33,059 nt of DNA, from assembly GCA_027943245.1 (NCBI GenBank), contig JANDJZ010000709.1:1-33059 (forward strand), written 5' to 3'. The DNA is from Acanthamoeba sp. SK_2022b. Its lineage: Eukaryota; Discosea; Longamoebia; Acanthamoebidae. Shown here in pieces: positions 10,852 to 21,823 of this stretch; positions within the stretch are counted from its first letter, which is position 1, and the number at the start of each line of letters is the position of its first letter. The position numbers and the translations under genes were made by a program. The notes under the pieces were generated by a model that did no database searches, was not told the origin of the DNA, and saw only the letters and a list, made by a program, of their open reading frames with translations.

Positions 10852-12230
10852 ATGAAGCGAGGACTGGGCAGCGCGGCGAAGGTGGGGCTCGCTGCGGGCG
10901 CAAGTGCATCCCCGATCCAATGTCTTCTCCGGCGCACCCTCACCTCCGGACCAACGTATGTTCATTTTTATTTAATTTAATTATTTTATACCATTTATTT
11001 GTCGTACTTCCAAACAAGAGGGGCACTTAATCTTATATTTAAATTTAAAAACTGTCATAGCTGGCCCGTAGCGCATCGAGTGTCCACGCTGTTGGGCACC
11101 GGGACGGGCTCCGGGGCTCAGGGAGGCAGCTCCGGGGTTGGGGAGCAGCAGGACGGCCAGCAGCAGGTGGCCTCGCACAGTCTCATGCTCCAGGCCGGCC
11201 TCATGCGCCAGGTAGCTGCCGCCACCGCCGCCACCACCAATCGTACGCTGAACAATGAAGCGATCATCGCCTGATGTGTGTGCTTTCCCAACGCCACGTT
11301 CGCCAGGCCGCAAGTGGAGTCTACACACTGTTGCCGCTAGGCGTGCGTGCCGTGGAGAAGCTCACCGCCCTCGTGGACCGTGAGATGGGGAGCATAGGTA
11401 TGCTGCCTGTGCGGGCGTGCATGCGTGTCGTGTCGTGTCGTGCCGCGTCACTGAACTTGTGCGGGCTGCAGGTGGGCAGAAGCTGCAGATGCCGTTGCTG
11501 CTCTCCGCCGCTATCTGGAAGCAGACCGGCCGTTGGGAGTCCTCCGGACCCGAGGCACGCGTGCCAGACACGTTTGCGTTACACGCGCACCACACATCGC
11601 ACGCACACAACTGACCACCACGAACGTTCGTGATCGTGTGGGGCGCAGCTCTTCCGCCTCAAGGATAGGCGCGGAGCCGACTTCTGCCTTGCGCCCACGC
11701 ACGAAGAGCTCATCACGCAGCTGTTCGCGAACGAGGCGGTCTCCTATCGCCAGCTCCCGCTCCTCCTCTACCAAATCGGTGTGTTTTTGGTGTGCATAGT
11801 TGGAATAACCAATTGCTGACGTGGCATGACCGGTTGCTGACGTGGCGTGTAAAGGCCTCAAGTACAGGGACGAGGTGAGGCCTCGGTTCGGGCTGATGCG
11901 CGGGCGTGAGTTCATCATGAAGGACATGTACTCGTTCGACGTCACAAAGGAAGACGCGCTCCGCACCTACCAACACGTCGCGGGGGCCTACAAGCGCATC
12001 CTCTCCCAGCTCGAGCTCGACTACGTCATCGCCGCCGGTACGGAGTCTCCCCGAGAGCCAAGGCCGGTGGCTGACCACTCACCTGCTCACGCGCAGCGGA
12101 CAGCGGCAACATCGGCGGCGACCACTCCCACGAGTTCCACGTGATGGCCAACGTCGGAGAGGACACCATTTTGAGGTGAGCGCACACGCGCCGTTGCGTT
12201 GCGGGGCGTGGTGGACGTTCTGCTGAGCGG

Positions 12231-12321
<91 letters not shown>

Positions 12322-12475
12322 CGCAGGTGCAACACGTGCACGTATGCCGCCAACACGGAGAAGGCCAAGGGCAGACTCCACCATCACCACGAGCATCCTC
12401 GACTCGACCACCGGGCGCTCGATTGGCCCACCATACAGGCCGGCCTCGCTGTACACCCCTCTTGCTTTACCCTTA

Positions 12476-12511
<36 letters not shown>

Positions 12512-13724
12512 TTTATTATTTTATCTTTTTACATAAATATTGTTTACATATTTAATTATTTTACTTTACTTTGGTAGGACGTCGAAAGCTTGCCCTACTC
12601 GGTGCATGTGGTGCGAGCGCGGGTGGAGGCGCCCGCGACGGGCGCCCAGCAACAGCCGGGGGGCGTGCGGGAGTGGGTCGTGGTGGCGCCCAAGGGTCGA
12701 CAGGTCAACGAGCTCAAGGTCAAGTCGCACATCATGCGACACGCCCTGCTGTCGGGCGAGATTGTCGACATCGGCGTCCACCCGGCCGCCGGGGAGACCG
12801 CCGAGGGCGCCGCCGGCAGCCAGCGCCAGCTGCTCGTCGACGAGTCGCTCGTGGGCGACGCTGCGGCCACGGCCACGGCCACGGTGGGCGACTTCACGCT
12901 CGCCGAGGAGCGGGACCTGTGCGCCGAGGCGGGCTGCGACGGGGAGCTGTCGAGCAGCAAGGGCATCGAGGTGGGCCACGTGTTCTACCTCGGCACCAAG
13001 TACTCGGCCAAGCTCGACGCCCGCGTCGCGACGCCCACCGGCACCAACTTTGCGGAGATGGTAGGCGCGCGCGCGCGCGCGTGTGTGTGCGTGTGTGCGA
13101 TCGGTTTGATGATTGACGGTGGCGGTGGCGACACACGGTCCAGGGGTGCTTTGGGCTGGGCGTGACGCGGCTGCTGGCCTCGATCGTGGAGACGTCGCAC
13201 GACGAGCGCGGGATCGTGTGGCCGGCGGCGGTGGCGCCCTACAAGGCCGTGGTGGTGGCCATGGCGGCCAAGGACGCCGACGTGCTGGCCCACGCGCACA
13301 GCCTCTACGGCGACCTCCAGCGCAGCCCCTTCTTCGCCAACGACGTCGCCCTGGACGACTCCACGGACAGCCCCGGCGCCAAACTCCATCGCGCCCAGCT
13401 ACTCGGTACACATCATTTTACAAAATCAGAAATTATTTTATCGTTGTTTTTTTTTTTTTTTGGCGAAAAAATTAAATGGTATTTGAAATAATTTATTATG
13501 TGCATTAAATAATTAAATTTTGTAAATGTCGCGGGCGCGTAGGGTTCCCGTGGATGGTGCTGGTGGGCAAGGCGATGAAGAAGGAGGGCTGCGTCGAGCT
13601 GGAGCATCGCAAGACGAAGGAGAAGGTGTTCGTGCCCTTCGACCAGGCGGTGTCTCACCTCGAGCAGCTCGCCCGCGACCACGCGCGCAAGATCGGCGCG
13701 CCCCTCCCCGTGGCCGCCCTCTAG
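10852..13724 (+). CDS. PARS2: Prolyl-tRNA synthetase, mitochondrial/bacterial type
   Basis: Class II aminoacyl-tRNA synthetase that charges organellar tRNA-Pro. Exons: 10852-10955, 11061-11211, 11307-11397, 11472-11560, 11649-11778, 11855-12037, 12097-12175, 12327-12450, 12578-13060, 13144-13405, 13543-13724; 625 aa, in frame throughout. Exon 1 encodes a basic, Ser/Ala/Leu-rich segment ([11 protein letters not shown]) consistent with a mitochondrial presequence. Then come [27 protein letters not shown] (motif 1 region), [29 protein letters not shown] (motif 2), [16 protein letters not shown] (motif 3) and a C-terminal anticodon-binding domain ending [11 protein letters not shown]. The editing insertion of bacterial ProRS between motifs 2 and 3 appears to be absent, as in animal PARS2. 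Exon 4 could instead end at 11554 with a GC donor, removing two residues. It converges with the next gene, with only 26 nt between the stops. Confidence 0.92.
12233..12321. repeat. (TG)n microsatellite in PARS2 intron 7
   Basis: About 89 bp with one TTTG interruption. It ends 5 nt before the exon 8 acceptor (TCGCAG). Confidence 0.97.
12478..12520. repeat. (ATT)n microsatellite in PARS2 intron 8
   Basis: Trinucleotide ATT tract followed by AT-rich sequence within the 127-nt intron. Confidence 0.9.
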
Positions 13725-13750
13725 GCGCCCTCCCTCGAGCCTCGGCGCGC

Positions 13751-14846
13751 TCAGAGCTCGCAGTAGATGTCCTTCAGAGCGGTCAGCACGCCGGCAAAGT
13801 CGGGCCGCTCCGCCGGGTTGGCCTTCCAACAGCGCTCGAGCAACGCCCTGCCCGGCGTCGCCGGCTTAGCCGCACAAACGGGGCAACGCGGGGGAGAGGG
13901 AGGGGAGAGGGGAGAGGGGGAGGGGGGGGCGCACTGTAGGGTGGGGGGCGCGTTGGGCGGCACGGGCGGGCGGAGGCCCTCGTTCATCACGCGCAGGGCG
14001 ATCTGCAGCAGGTCCATGCCCGTCCCCATGTACGGGGCCTCGCGCATCCACATCTGCGTCGACGCCGAGTCGTGAGTGAGCCACCGCACCGATCGCGCGC
14101 GCAGGCAAAAGAGAGAGAGAGAGAGAGAGAACGCTCGAACCTCGTAGAGGAGGACGGCGAACGAGTAGACGTCGCTCTTTTCCGAGTAGCGGCGCTCCTT
14201 GAGGGACTCGGGGCTCATGTGGCGCACGGGGCCCAGCGTGGACTGCGTGTTGCCGCCGTCGCCGCCCTTCTCCTTGATCCGCGCGAACCCAAAGTCGGTC
14301 ACGTAGACCGTGAAGTCCTCCCCCACCAGCACGTTGCGCGCCGCGATGTCCTGCGCGCGCATGCCCACGCGTCACGCTCTGCCATTCGACGCGACGACGA
14401 CGACGACGACGACACAACAAGGGGGGAGAGGGGAGGGGGGAGGCGAAGCGACGCACGCGATGGATGACGCCCTCGCGATGGAGATGGAGGATGCCGGCGC
14501 CGATGTCCATGGCCATGCGCACCAGCGTGCGGTCGCTGAGCAGGCGGAGGTCGTGGTCCTTCTGCAGCAGGTCCTCGAGGCTCCCGTTGGCGCAGAACGC
14601 CGACACCAGACAGAAGGGCTGTCGTCGGAGGAGGAGAGGAGAAGAGGGGGGGGGGGTCAGCGACACTAGTGTAGCTCTCCCTCTCTCGCTCTCGCCTTTC
14701 GCTGAAAAAGGTCAACAACGCGTGCGGCGTGTACCCCGAGACAGGCGCCGACGAACTTGACCACGTTGGGATGGTTGCCTGCGCGCGCCGCGGGGAGTGA
14801 GCAATGACCGCGTGTTTGTGGATGGATGGATGGATGGAGAGCCACG

Positions 14847-14896
<50 letters not shown>

Positions 14897-15032
14897 GTGT
14901 ACCGAGCAGGTCCATCATGGCGGCCTCGCGCATGAACTCGTCGACCATCTCGTCATCGTCGTCGTCCATGTTGATGATCTTCTTTACCGCCACTGAACAC
15001 GACACACAACACACACGCTCAGCCACTCGGTC

Positions 15033-15089
<57 letters not shown>

Positions 15090-15944
15090 GTGGTCATGCG
15101 CGCGCACCGGGGGCTCCGCGCCAGGTGGCCTTGTAGACCTCGCCGAAGGAGCCGGCGCCGATCTTCTGCTCGAGGTCGAGCTCGCGGTAGTCGATCTCGC
15201 GGAAGACGTAGCCCTTCTCCCGCGCCACGAGGCGCGCCTTGGCCTTCATCCGCTCCATCGCCTCCTCGTCCTCCGCGTCATCGTCGCTGGTCCCGCCCAT
15301 CATCGCCTGCTGCCGGGAGGCGTTGCCCGCCGCCGCCGCCGCCGCCGTCGCTTCGCTCTTTTTGTTTCGCTTTTTGGCCGTCTCGGCCCTCTTCGCTTTC
15401 GTTCTTTGCTTCGACGACGGGCCGGCGGCTGGCGGCGGCGCTTCGATGTAGTTGGGCGCCGACGGCTTCTGCGCGGCGGGCGCGGCCTTGAGCTTGTCCA
15501 TCGCGCGGACGTCGACGTAGCCGGCGCCGCCCATGTCGTCATCGTCGTCGCTGTCGTAGGCGCGCTTGCCTGTCGCCGCGGCGGCCACGCCGACGGCAGC
15601 GGGCCGCGGCGATCGCGGAGCGGGGGCCACGGGCGAGTCGACGCCGAGTCGCTTCCGGCAGAGCTCGCACAGCGGTCCGCCGTGCTCTGCGACAGCGGAG
15701 AGCGCCGGGTGTCGACACTCCACCGAGTCCATCAGTCTGGTTTGGTGTCGACAAAAACATGTTAGGGTTGAAGAGGACAGAGCCAGCGACCAAGGACAGC
15801 AGCGTTGTTCGCGCGCACCGCTGGAGGGCCTCGACGAGCTGCGCGCGAACAGCGGGTTCTTGTTTGAAGCGGTGGATCTTTGAGAGCTGATGGTCGCTCA
15901 TGTGCACCAGCTCAGCGCCACCTTTTCCCTGCACGTCGCATAAG

Positions 15945-16017
<73 letters not shown>

Positions 16018-16042
16018 CACACACACACACACACACACACAC

Positions 16043-16080
<38 letters not shown>

Positions 16081-17000
16081 CGTGGCTGAGAGAGAGAGAG
16101 AGGTGGGTGGTACCTCAAAGAGGTCGACGTGCTGGCCGAGGTCGGCGGCGCGCAAGAAGGCGGCCACATCCGCCGGGCTCCACGCGCGCACGGCCTCCCT
16201 GTTCAGCTTCTGCATGGGCGACACGCCGGCGCGACGTTCAGGTTATACGCACTCGATGCAATGGTGCGCTGAGCAGTCCCCCGCGAAGGGCGGCGAGTTG
16301 GATGGCCACCCACCTGGTAGTGCTTGAGAGTGAAGAAGCGGACGCGATACTCCCGCGTCACCGGCTCGAAGCGAACGAACTCTGCGTTTTCGTCTTCGCC
16401 TTTACGTGTGTCACGCGAGCACGGGGTCAGTACGAAGAAATATTAATATAAATACACCGAAATATTTATATTAAAATTTTTTGGGTTTTTTTGGGTTTTT
16501 TTCCTATTTTCTAAATAAGAAACGAACGCAGAGACGCGGGTAGGTACCGAGGTGGACTTGGCACTCTTGCAGCGCAGCGGCCAGGTCCGGCGTGAGTTCG
16601 TAGTCGGAGGTGATGGTCAACGCGACACGGCACTCCCTGCTCTCCACACTCCGTCGCCGGAGCGCGGTGCACGCCTGCCACGTCGGCTCCACGTTGTACC
16701 ATCGCCCTTTGCCCTGTATGGCGCCACCACCGGAACATGTAACAACGCCATTGGCCTCAGCCCTTCATGCCCCACCAAACCCACCACCACCACCACCACC
16801 ACCACCACCACCACCACCACCACCACCACCCAAGGGAACCTGGTCGACAAAGAGTGGGATTGTGGGTTGGTCGAAGGTGAGCTCGGCGTCCTTGTCCTCT
16901 TCGATATAGCTCCCGGTCTTCGGATTTCGCTTTGATGTGGCGCCTGCGTAAAGGATGCACGCAATGAGACTCGGTACAAGGCGTCGTTGTAGTTATTCGG

Positions 17001-17068
<68 letters not shown>

Positions 17069-17768
17069 AGGCTGCGAACCCTTAAAGCGGAGGGTGCCCC
17101 TCCCGGACGTGTGGTGGAGAGTGACCTCGCGTGCGCCGAGGCCGTGAAGCAGCTCCTGCAGCTCCCGCTTCTTGTCCTGCAGCACGAACGGGTGGAACTC
17201 TGGCGCGCAGAGATGAGCCACGACGACGGCGCGTCAGCGCGTTGGCCCGTGGCTGATCCGAAGGGCGCACACGAGGCGCACACAAGGGCGTGGGAGGCCA
17301 GCGTCATATTACCCGCAACAGGTATGAACTCCTTGGGCCGGAGCGGATGCGCACGGTAGGCCACGTTCGGTTTCCACTCTCGCCCCTCGCCTGTGCGATG
17401 GTGGAGGCAACGGTTTGGCACACGGAAACATACGCACAAAGCATTCCTGGGCGGTGTTGTGAGGTTGCTGGAGAAGTACCGCCAGCGTGGCGGAGGCGAC
17501 CGCGGAGAAGTCGGTGGCCCTCGGGCAGGCACTTGAGGCCGGGCACGCTTCGCTCAAGCCAGTCGGCACGTGACTCCTCCCTTTCCTTGTCGCCCACCGC
17601 CTGACCCTCCCCCACCCCAGCTGATACAATTTTATTATTTAAATTTATAATTGAATAAGCAACTACGTTCGTCTTGGTACCACGAGAGGAGAGAAAGCTG
17701 GCCCGTGGCAGAAGAACCAATAATTTTACACGCGGCCTTGTGCTAGTTGGCCTTCCGCTGGTGGCCAT
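13751..17768 (-). CDS. SAM-domain protein kinase with tyrosine-kinase-like catalytic loop
   Basis: Predicted 808-aa cytosolic kinase. Exons: 17768-17681, 17620-17480, 17390-17313, 17199-17080, 16943-16840, 16713-16548, 16399-16314, 16209-16114, 15928-15819, 15736-15108, 14992-14903, 14778-14735, 14618-14457, 14350-14141, 14053-13751, all in frame. Residues 1-260 form a region I do not recognise (YNVEPTWQA, FVRFEPVTREYRVRFF). Residues ~262-331 are a SAM domain (AWSPADVAAFLRAADLGQ, LVHMSDHQLSKI). A Cys-containing segment (CRHPAL...CELCRKRLG) and an Ala/Lys/acidic linker follow. The kinase has GAGSFG 523, VAVKK with Lys543, HRDIAARN at 637, DFG 657 and GPVRHMSPESL in place of the usual APE region. 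AARN plus P-x-x-x-M-S-P-E is the metazoan tyrosine-kinase style. The poly-Pro stretch at about 13870-13930 is open but could be an unspliced 68-nt intron. The first exon is the least certain. Confidence 0.82.
14818..14894. repeat. (GATG)n plus (TG)n in SAM-kinase intron 11
   Basis: A short GATG run (14818-14838) is followed by a 44-bp TG tract (14851-14894). On the coding strand the tract is (CA)n starting 8 nt from the donor. Confidence 0.9.
15034..15088. repeat. (TG)n microsatellite in SAM-kinase intron 10
   Basis: 55-bp tract; (CA)n on the coding strand, 19 nt from the donor. Confidence 0.95.
15945..16077. repeat. (CA)n microsatellite in SAM-kinase intron 8
   Basis: About 133 bp, the longest dinucleotide array here, with two AACAC interruptions. 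It reads (TG)n on the coding strand and ends 16 nt before the acceptor. Confidence 0.97.
16781..16831. repeat. (ACC)n microsatellite in SAM-kinase intron 5
   Basis: 51-bp trinucleotide tract, (TGG)n on the coding strand, directly after the donor. Pro or Trp runs in the overlapping frames are not coding. Confidence 0.95.
17001..17069. repeat. (TTG)n microsatellite in SAM-kinase intron 4
   Basis: 69-bp pure trinucleotide tract, (AAC)n on the coding strand, 10 nt from the donor. Confidence 0.95.
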
Positions 17769-18155
17769 CTTCGCTTTTTTTTTTTTTTTTTCTGAATCTC
17801 TTATCTTTCTCCTTTTTCTTTGATATTTTCATGTTGTCGCGTTCTTCTCTCGCTTGGCGTGTTGTGTCAGGTCACGATGTCGCGCCAAATCTTTATTGGA
17901 CTTCAGTAAATTGATGTCGTTCACAGTGCATTTTGTTCCAAGTTGGGAAGATTGCGCGTCGCTGCTTGATCTAGTGGCGGCCGTGCAAAATTTGATTCAG
18001 ATGAACCAGCCTGTGTCCACCGTGCTGTGTGGGAGATCAGGTTAATTCTTGTTTCCTTCTTGATTGCCTTGAAACAAGCGTACATTAAAGGTGTTAGAGC
18101 TACCGAAGGACAGGGGCTGCATCAGCCGTTTCTGGCAAAGTAGAGCATACCGTGA

Positions 18156-18733
18156 CTAGGTGAAAGGAGTAAGAAATCGAGCAGTTAAAAAGAGTTGGCA
18201 AGGGAGTTGAAGAAAGACATGAAGAGTACCGTCAACGACCCTCAACCTCAGGGTAATACCGTGAGGTGCATCACATCCAAACATGACACCCTCATCAGTT
18301 GAAACCCACATGCAGAGTGGTTGGTCATAGAACTCCAGAGCCTCACCTTCGCCAAGGTTGAGGCTGGGCTGAAGGCATTCAAAGAGATCCTCACCATCAT
18401 GAGTGACTGTAGGCGGCAGGTCGATGTCGAGCTCCACTGTGCTTTGGCCACGCTCCACAGTTACGTGCACCCTCTGCATTGCAAGTACCTTGAACTTGAA
18501 CTCGAACTTGAACGTGCGCAAAATGGTGCCTTCTTGCCTTTCGGTATTTGATCAATCCATGGCCGCTTTTTACCAGGATGCAGACACATACTTTTTTACA
18601 GGAGCGCCTCTTGGGGAGCCACCCATTGGCAGGCAGATAGAGGCAAATTCTGCAGCAGGCTTTGAAAAATTCATCAACATCTTCCTCCATGGCTTCACAA
18701 TGCAGAATGAGTAATTCATGGCAGCTTATGATC
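18156..18733 (-). pseudogene. Possible degenerate or short-intron gene, function unknown
   Basis: One minus-strand frame reads from ATG about 18721 (MNYSFCIVKPWRKM) through AAEFASICLPMGGSPRGAPV to VHVTVERGQSTVELDIDL and FGCDAPHGITLRLRVVDG. It is broken by two in-frame stops near 18555-18580. The stops disappear if a very short intron of about 36 nt (GTAAAA...GAAAG) is spliced, which would make it a real gene. A pyrimidine-rich stretch ending CACCTAG at about 18160 looks like a downstream acceptor. I recognise no domain. The interval is noticeably lower in GC than the flanking genes. It may be a decayed gene, a foreign insertion or a lineage-specific gene. Confidence 0.3.
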
Positions 18734-19135
18734 AAGCACTGCAACTGGACTGATGTATGGCCCACTCACTAATCTTGGTATCTTTGAGCAGATATGCAGG
18801 CCTGCTGTGTGCTGTGCTCTTGACACAAGCAGGATGGCTGTATCAAAGTTGGCTTTGCTGTTCATGTCAAGGGATCCAGGGATCTGTGGTGAGAAAAGCT
18901 TGCCTATCTGCAGGTCAAATGCCAGCACAATGGTCACATGTTCCACTCTTCAACACCAGCAAAGCAGCTTCACCCAATTCATTGCATCAATACATGAGCT
19001 GCCCAGTACCATCCACTCCAGTGCCAACACCCCAGACAGATGGAGCTACTGATGACATCACCAAGCCAGCTCAAGACAGCACTGCTTTCTCAGTGCATCA
19101 ACCCTCTGATAAGCTGGACTCCCCTGATAGATAGT

Positions 19136-19575
19136 GGTGTGGTTATACAATGCTGTTGTGGTGTGGTAGTGTGTGGTGAGATGCCCACTACACCACAGGT
19201 CAGGTAAAAGTGGTGGTATGGTTATGATATGGTAGTTTGGTTGTGGAGTGGTGTTGTGGTGATTTAGAATGCATGTGTCATGCAATGTGTATGTGAGATG
19301 TGGGTTGTGGAGTTGTGGTGTAATGTGATGGTTATGAGTTGTGATGAGGTTACTGTGGTATGGTGGTGCAACAATTGTGTAATGGTGTTGTGGTGTGATG
19401 ATGATGTGGTGTGGTGATTGTGTGGTCATGTTGTGATGGTGTTGTGGTTGTTGTGGTGGTGTTGATGTGGTGATGTTGTGCTTGTGTTAAGCTGATGTTG
19501 TGGTGTTGTGGTAGTGCTATGCTAATGTTGTGGTGCTGTTGTGGTGTTACGGTGGTGATGTGGTGAGATGGTGCT
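19136..19575. repeat. G/T-rich degenerate minisatellite-like tract
   Basis: About 440 bp almost free of C on the plus strand. It is built from loosely repeated GTGGT, TTGTGGTG and GATGTGGTG units without a fixed period. Apparent His/Thr/Pro-rich ORFs on the opposite strand are products of this composition. Confidence 0.75.
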
Positions 19576-19824
19576 TGTGTAGCCGGACAGAGAAAAGCGT
19601 GTCGACATATTTAGGCCAGAGGAAATCAGCAGCCTGCGATCGACAACCTAGCGCCGTCAGTTCCGATTTCTGCATAATGTTGCCCGTCCCACATCTTGGT
19701 GTGCACGCACTCGGTCGTTCCTCGTTCAGTTCCGGTGCGCTGGCCATTTAAGTGTTCCAAATTTTGTTTTAATTTTTGTTTAAAACATTAATCGGGGATT
19801 TTTGCCACCTCATCGCGAGCTTAT

Positions 19825-20784
19825 ATGCTTTATCAGGAATCTCTGCAGTGCGTTTGGCGGTGGAGGGCTGTGATGAGGATGGGTGCAGCGAGCGTTGGGC
19901 CAGGGAGGCGCAGCAGCCGCGAACCGAGATCGCCGGCGGTGTCTGCATCTTTCCTTCTTTCCCACACACCGTCACCCACACCAAGAGGCACGGGACACCA
20001 CACACACGCGCCGAATGTTGCACCTCCTTCTTTGTGACATTTCTTCACCACACACACACACACACACACACACACAACCACCGCACGCACGCGTGGCCCA
20101 CAACACTGACAAGCAGCTGCGTGGCGCGTGCAGGGTATCGCTCCTGCAGAGAATCCGAGAGACGCTGGCCATGTACTCGGAGCTGGGCAAGATCAAGCTC
20201 GGCTCGATGGTGGTCATCACCACCATGGCGGGCTACTACATGGCCCCCTATTCCTCCTTTGACCTCAAGCGGTACGACGTGACCCTGTTGCACGCCGCGC
20301 GCCTGTACCTGTGGTGACCGGCGTGCGTGCGTGCGTGCGGTGGCTCGACGACTGCAGGTTTGCGCTGACGTCGCTGGGCACGGGCCTGGCGGTGATCTCG
20401 GCCAACACCTTCAACCACATCATCGAGGCCAAGCTCGACCTCAGGATGGTCCGCACCTCGACTCGCCCCCTGCCCTCGGGTACCGTTGTCCAGACAGAAA
20501 CGCGCAACACATCATCTTCATCACTGATCGTCTTCTACTTCGACGTTTTCTCACTCTCTCTCTCTCTCTCCCCCCCCCCCTCTCGCAGGCCGAATGGGCA
20601 GCACCCACGCGACCATGTTCGGCGTGGTCACCGGCATCGTCGGGCCCGCCCTGCTCATGGCGCGTGTCGACAACACCGCGGCGGCGCTCGCCTTGGCCAA
20701 CATCGTGCTCTACGCCGGCGTCTACACCCCGCTCAAGCAGATGCACCCCATCAACACCTGGGTACGCGACCATTCGTATAATAA

Positions 20785-20820
<36 letters not shown>

Positions 20821-21171
20821 AAATGTGGCGGTCGATTGATGGGCCTGTGCTGTCGTCGCTGTCGCGCTCAAGGTGGGCTCCGTGGTCGGCGCCATTCCGC
20901 CGATGATTGGCTGGGCGGCGGTCACAAAGGGGCGGCTCGACCTGGGCTCGTGGGCGCTCGGTACGCGCATTCCTGGAAGGCGTCTTGGGGGGGGGGCAGC
21001 GGGGCGCCTTTGCGGCGGGATGGCTCACGCGGCGCGTACACGGCGCACGCAGGCGGGCTCCTGTTCCTGTGGCAGATCCCCCACTTCCTGTCGCTGTCCT
21101 TCCCCCTGAAGGAGGACTACGCGCGAGCAGGCTACAAGATGCTTTCCGTCACCAACGTAGATGCGTACGCG

Positions 21172-21225
<54 letters not shown>

Positions 21226-21683
21226 CACCACACACGAATAGAATGAGTGTTGACCTTGGGAGAGGGGGGTGATTTCATCGGTCAGGGTGATGAGCCTCTC
21301 CTATCTCTTCTCGGCGATGCTGCTTCCCCTGGGCTTCGTCTCCAGCTATGCTGGCATGACGAGCTGGGTCTACGCGATCGATTCCACTCTCTGCAACGGG
21401 CACGTGTCCCTATCGGAAGCGGCGTGCCGCGTTCTCTGTCTTCCAAAGAGTCGTCCTCTTACGTCGGTTTGTATCGGCGCCTTTTGTTGTTCGTGTTGCG
21501 ACAATCAGGTACCTGCTGTGGATGGCACACAAGTTCTACAAGCGGCGGGACACCACTTCGGCCCGAAAGCTGTTCTTCGCCTCTCTCATCTATCTCCCTC
21601 TACAGATGTCCCTCATGATGCTCCACAAGAGCAACCACCCCGTCGCTGTGCCTGTCGTTGCCACACCCAGCACCTCCCTGTAA
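19825..21683 (+). CDS. COX10: Protoheme IX farnesyltransferase (heme O synthase), mitochondrial
   Basis: Integral inner-membrane UbiA-type prenyltransferase that adds a farnesyl group to heme B to make heme O for cytochrome c oxidase. Exons after the first: 20134-20271, 20358-20479, 20589-20761, 20873-20960, 21053-21164, 21286-21399, 21509-21683. Family blocks: [39 protein letters not shown] then TRPLPSGR (the N-x-x-x-E-x-x-x-D-x-x-M-x-R-T substrate loop), [25 protein letters not shown] and [11 protein letters not shown]. Several hydrophobic helices are evident. The first exon is uncertain: ATG 19825 gives a basic leader, and in-frame joins are possible from donors at 19941 or 19971, predicting 345 or 355 aa. 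Intron 7 (21400-21508) fits the frame best with a GC donor (GCACGT). The OLA1 start follows 140 nt after the stop. Confidence 0.9.
20048..20078. repeat. (CA)n microsatellite in COX10 intron 1
   Basis: 31-bp tract in the first, loosely defined intron. Confidence 0.9.
20779..20823. repeat. (AAAT)n microsatellite in COX10 intron 4
   Basis: Tetranucleotide AAAT array within intron 20762-20872. Confidence 0.93.
21173..21224. repeat. (CA)n microsatellite in COX10 intron 6
   Basis: 52-bp tract starting 9 nt after the GTACGC donor at 21165. Confidence 0.95.
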
Positions 21684-21823
21684 CCGTCGGTGGCCGCGCA
21701 ATTTCCGAACACAATTTTTCTCGTAATTTCCTTCTTCTTCTTTTCCGGAGTTGATTGGGGGTGAAGCCTGCCTTTGCCTGCTTTGTCCATCGTGATCGCA
21801 TCCAGCACTCAGAGTAGCGGAAG

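Larger units (their letters stand above)
17769..19824. other. 2-kb interval with no confident gene
   Basis: This lies between the divergent starts of the SAM kinase and COX10. It contains a poly(A/T) run at about 17777-17793, a short plus-strand ORF from ATG 17912 (MSFTVHFVPSWEDCASLLD, 44 codons) that ends beside a possible GTTAAT donor, the degenerate minus-strand frame listed separately, further short unassigned ORFs on both strands at 18716-19130, and a G/T-rich tract from about 19136 to 19575. Base composition at 18050-19130 is closer to balanced than in the GC-rich genes. Nothing matches a transposase or reverse transcriptase that I can recognise. Confidence 0.6.

Noticed and set aside
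12234..12536. CVCVCV and HTHTHT proteins at TG/CA repeats, here and at 9319-9590, 14712-15491 and 15539-16451
   Set aside because: Translations of dinucleotide microsatellites inside introns; not genes.
19058..19429. His/Thr/Pro-rich 123-codon ORF
   Set aside because: Product of the C/A-rich strand of the repeat tract; no ordered sequence features.
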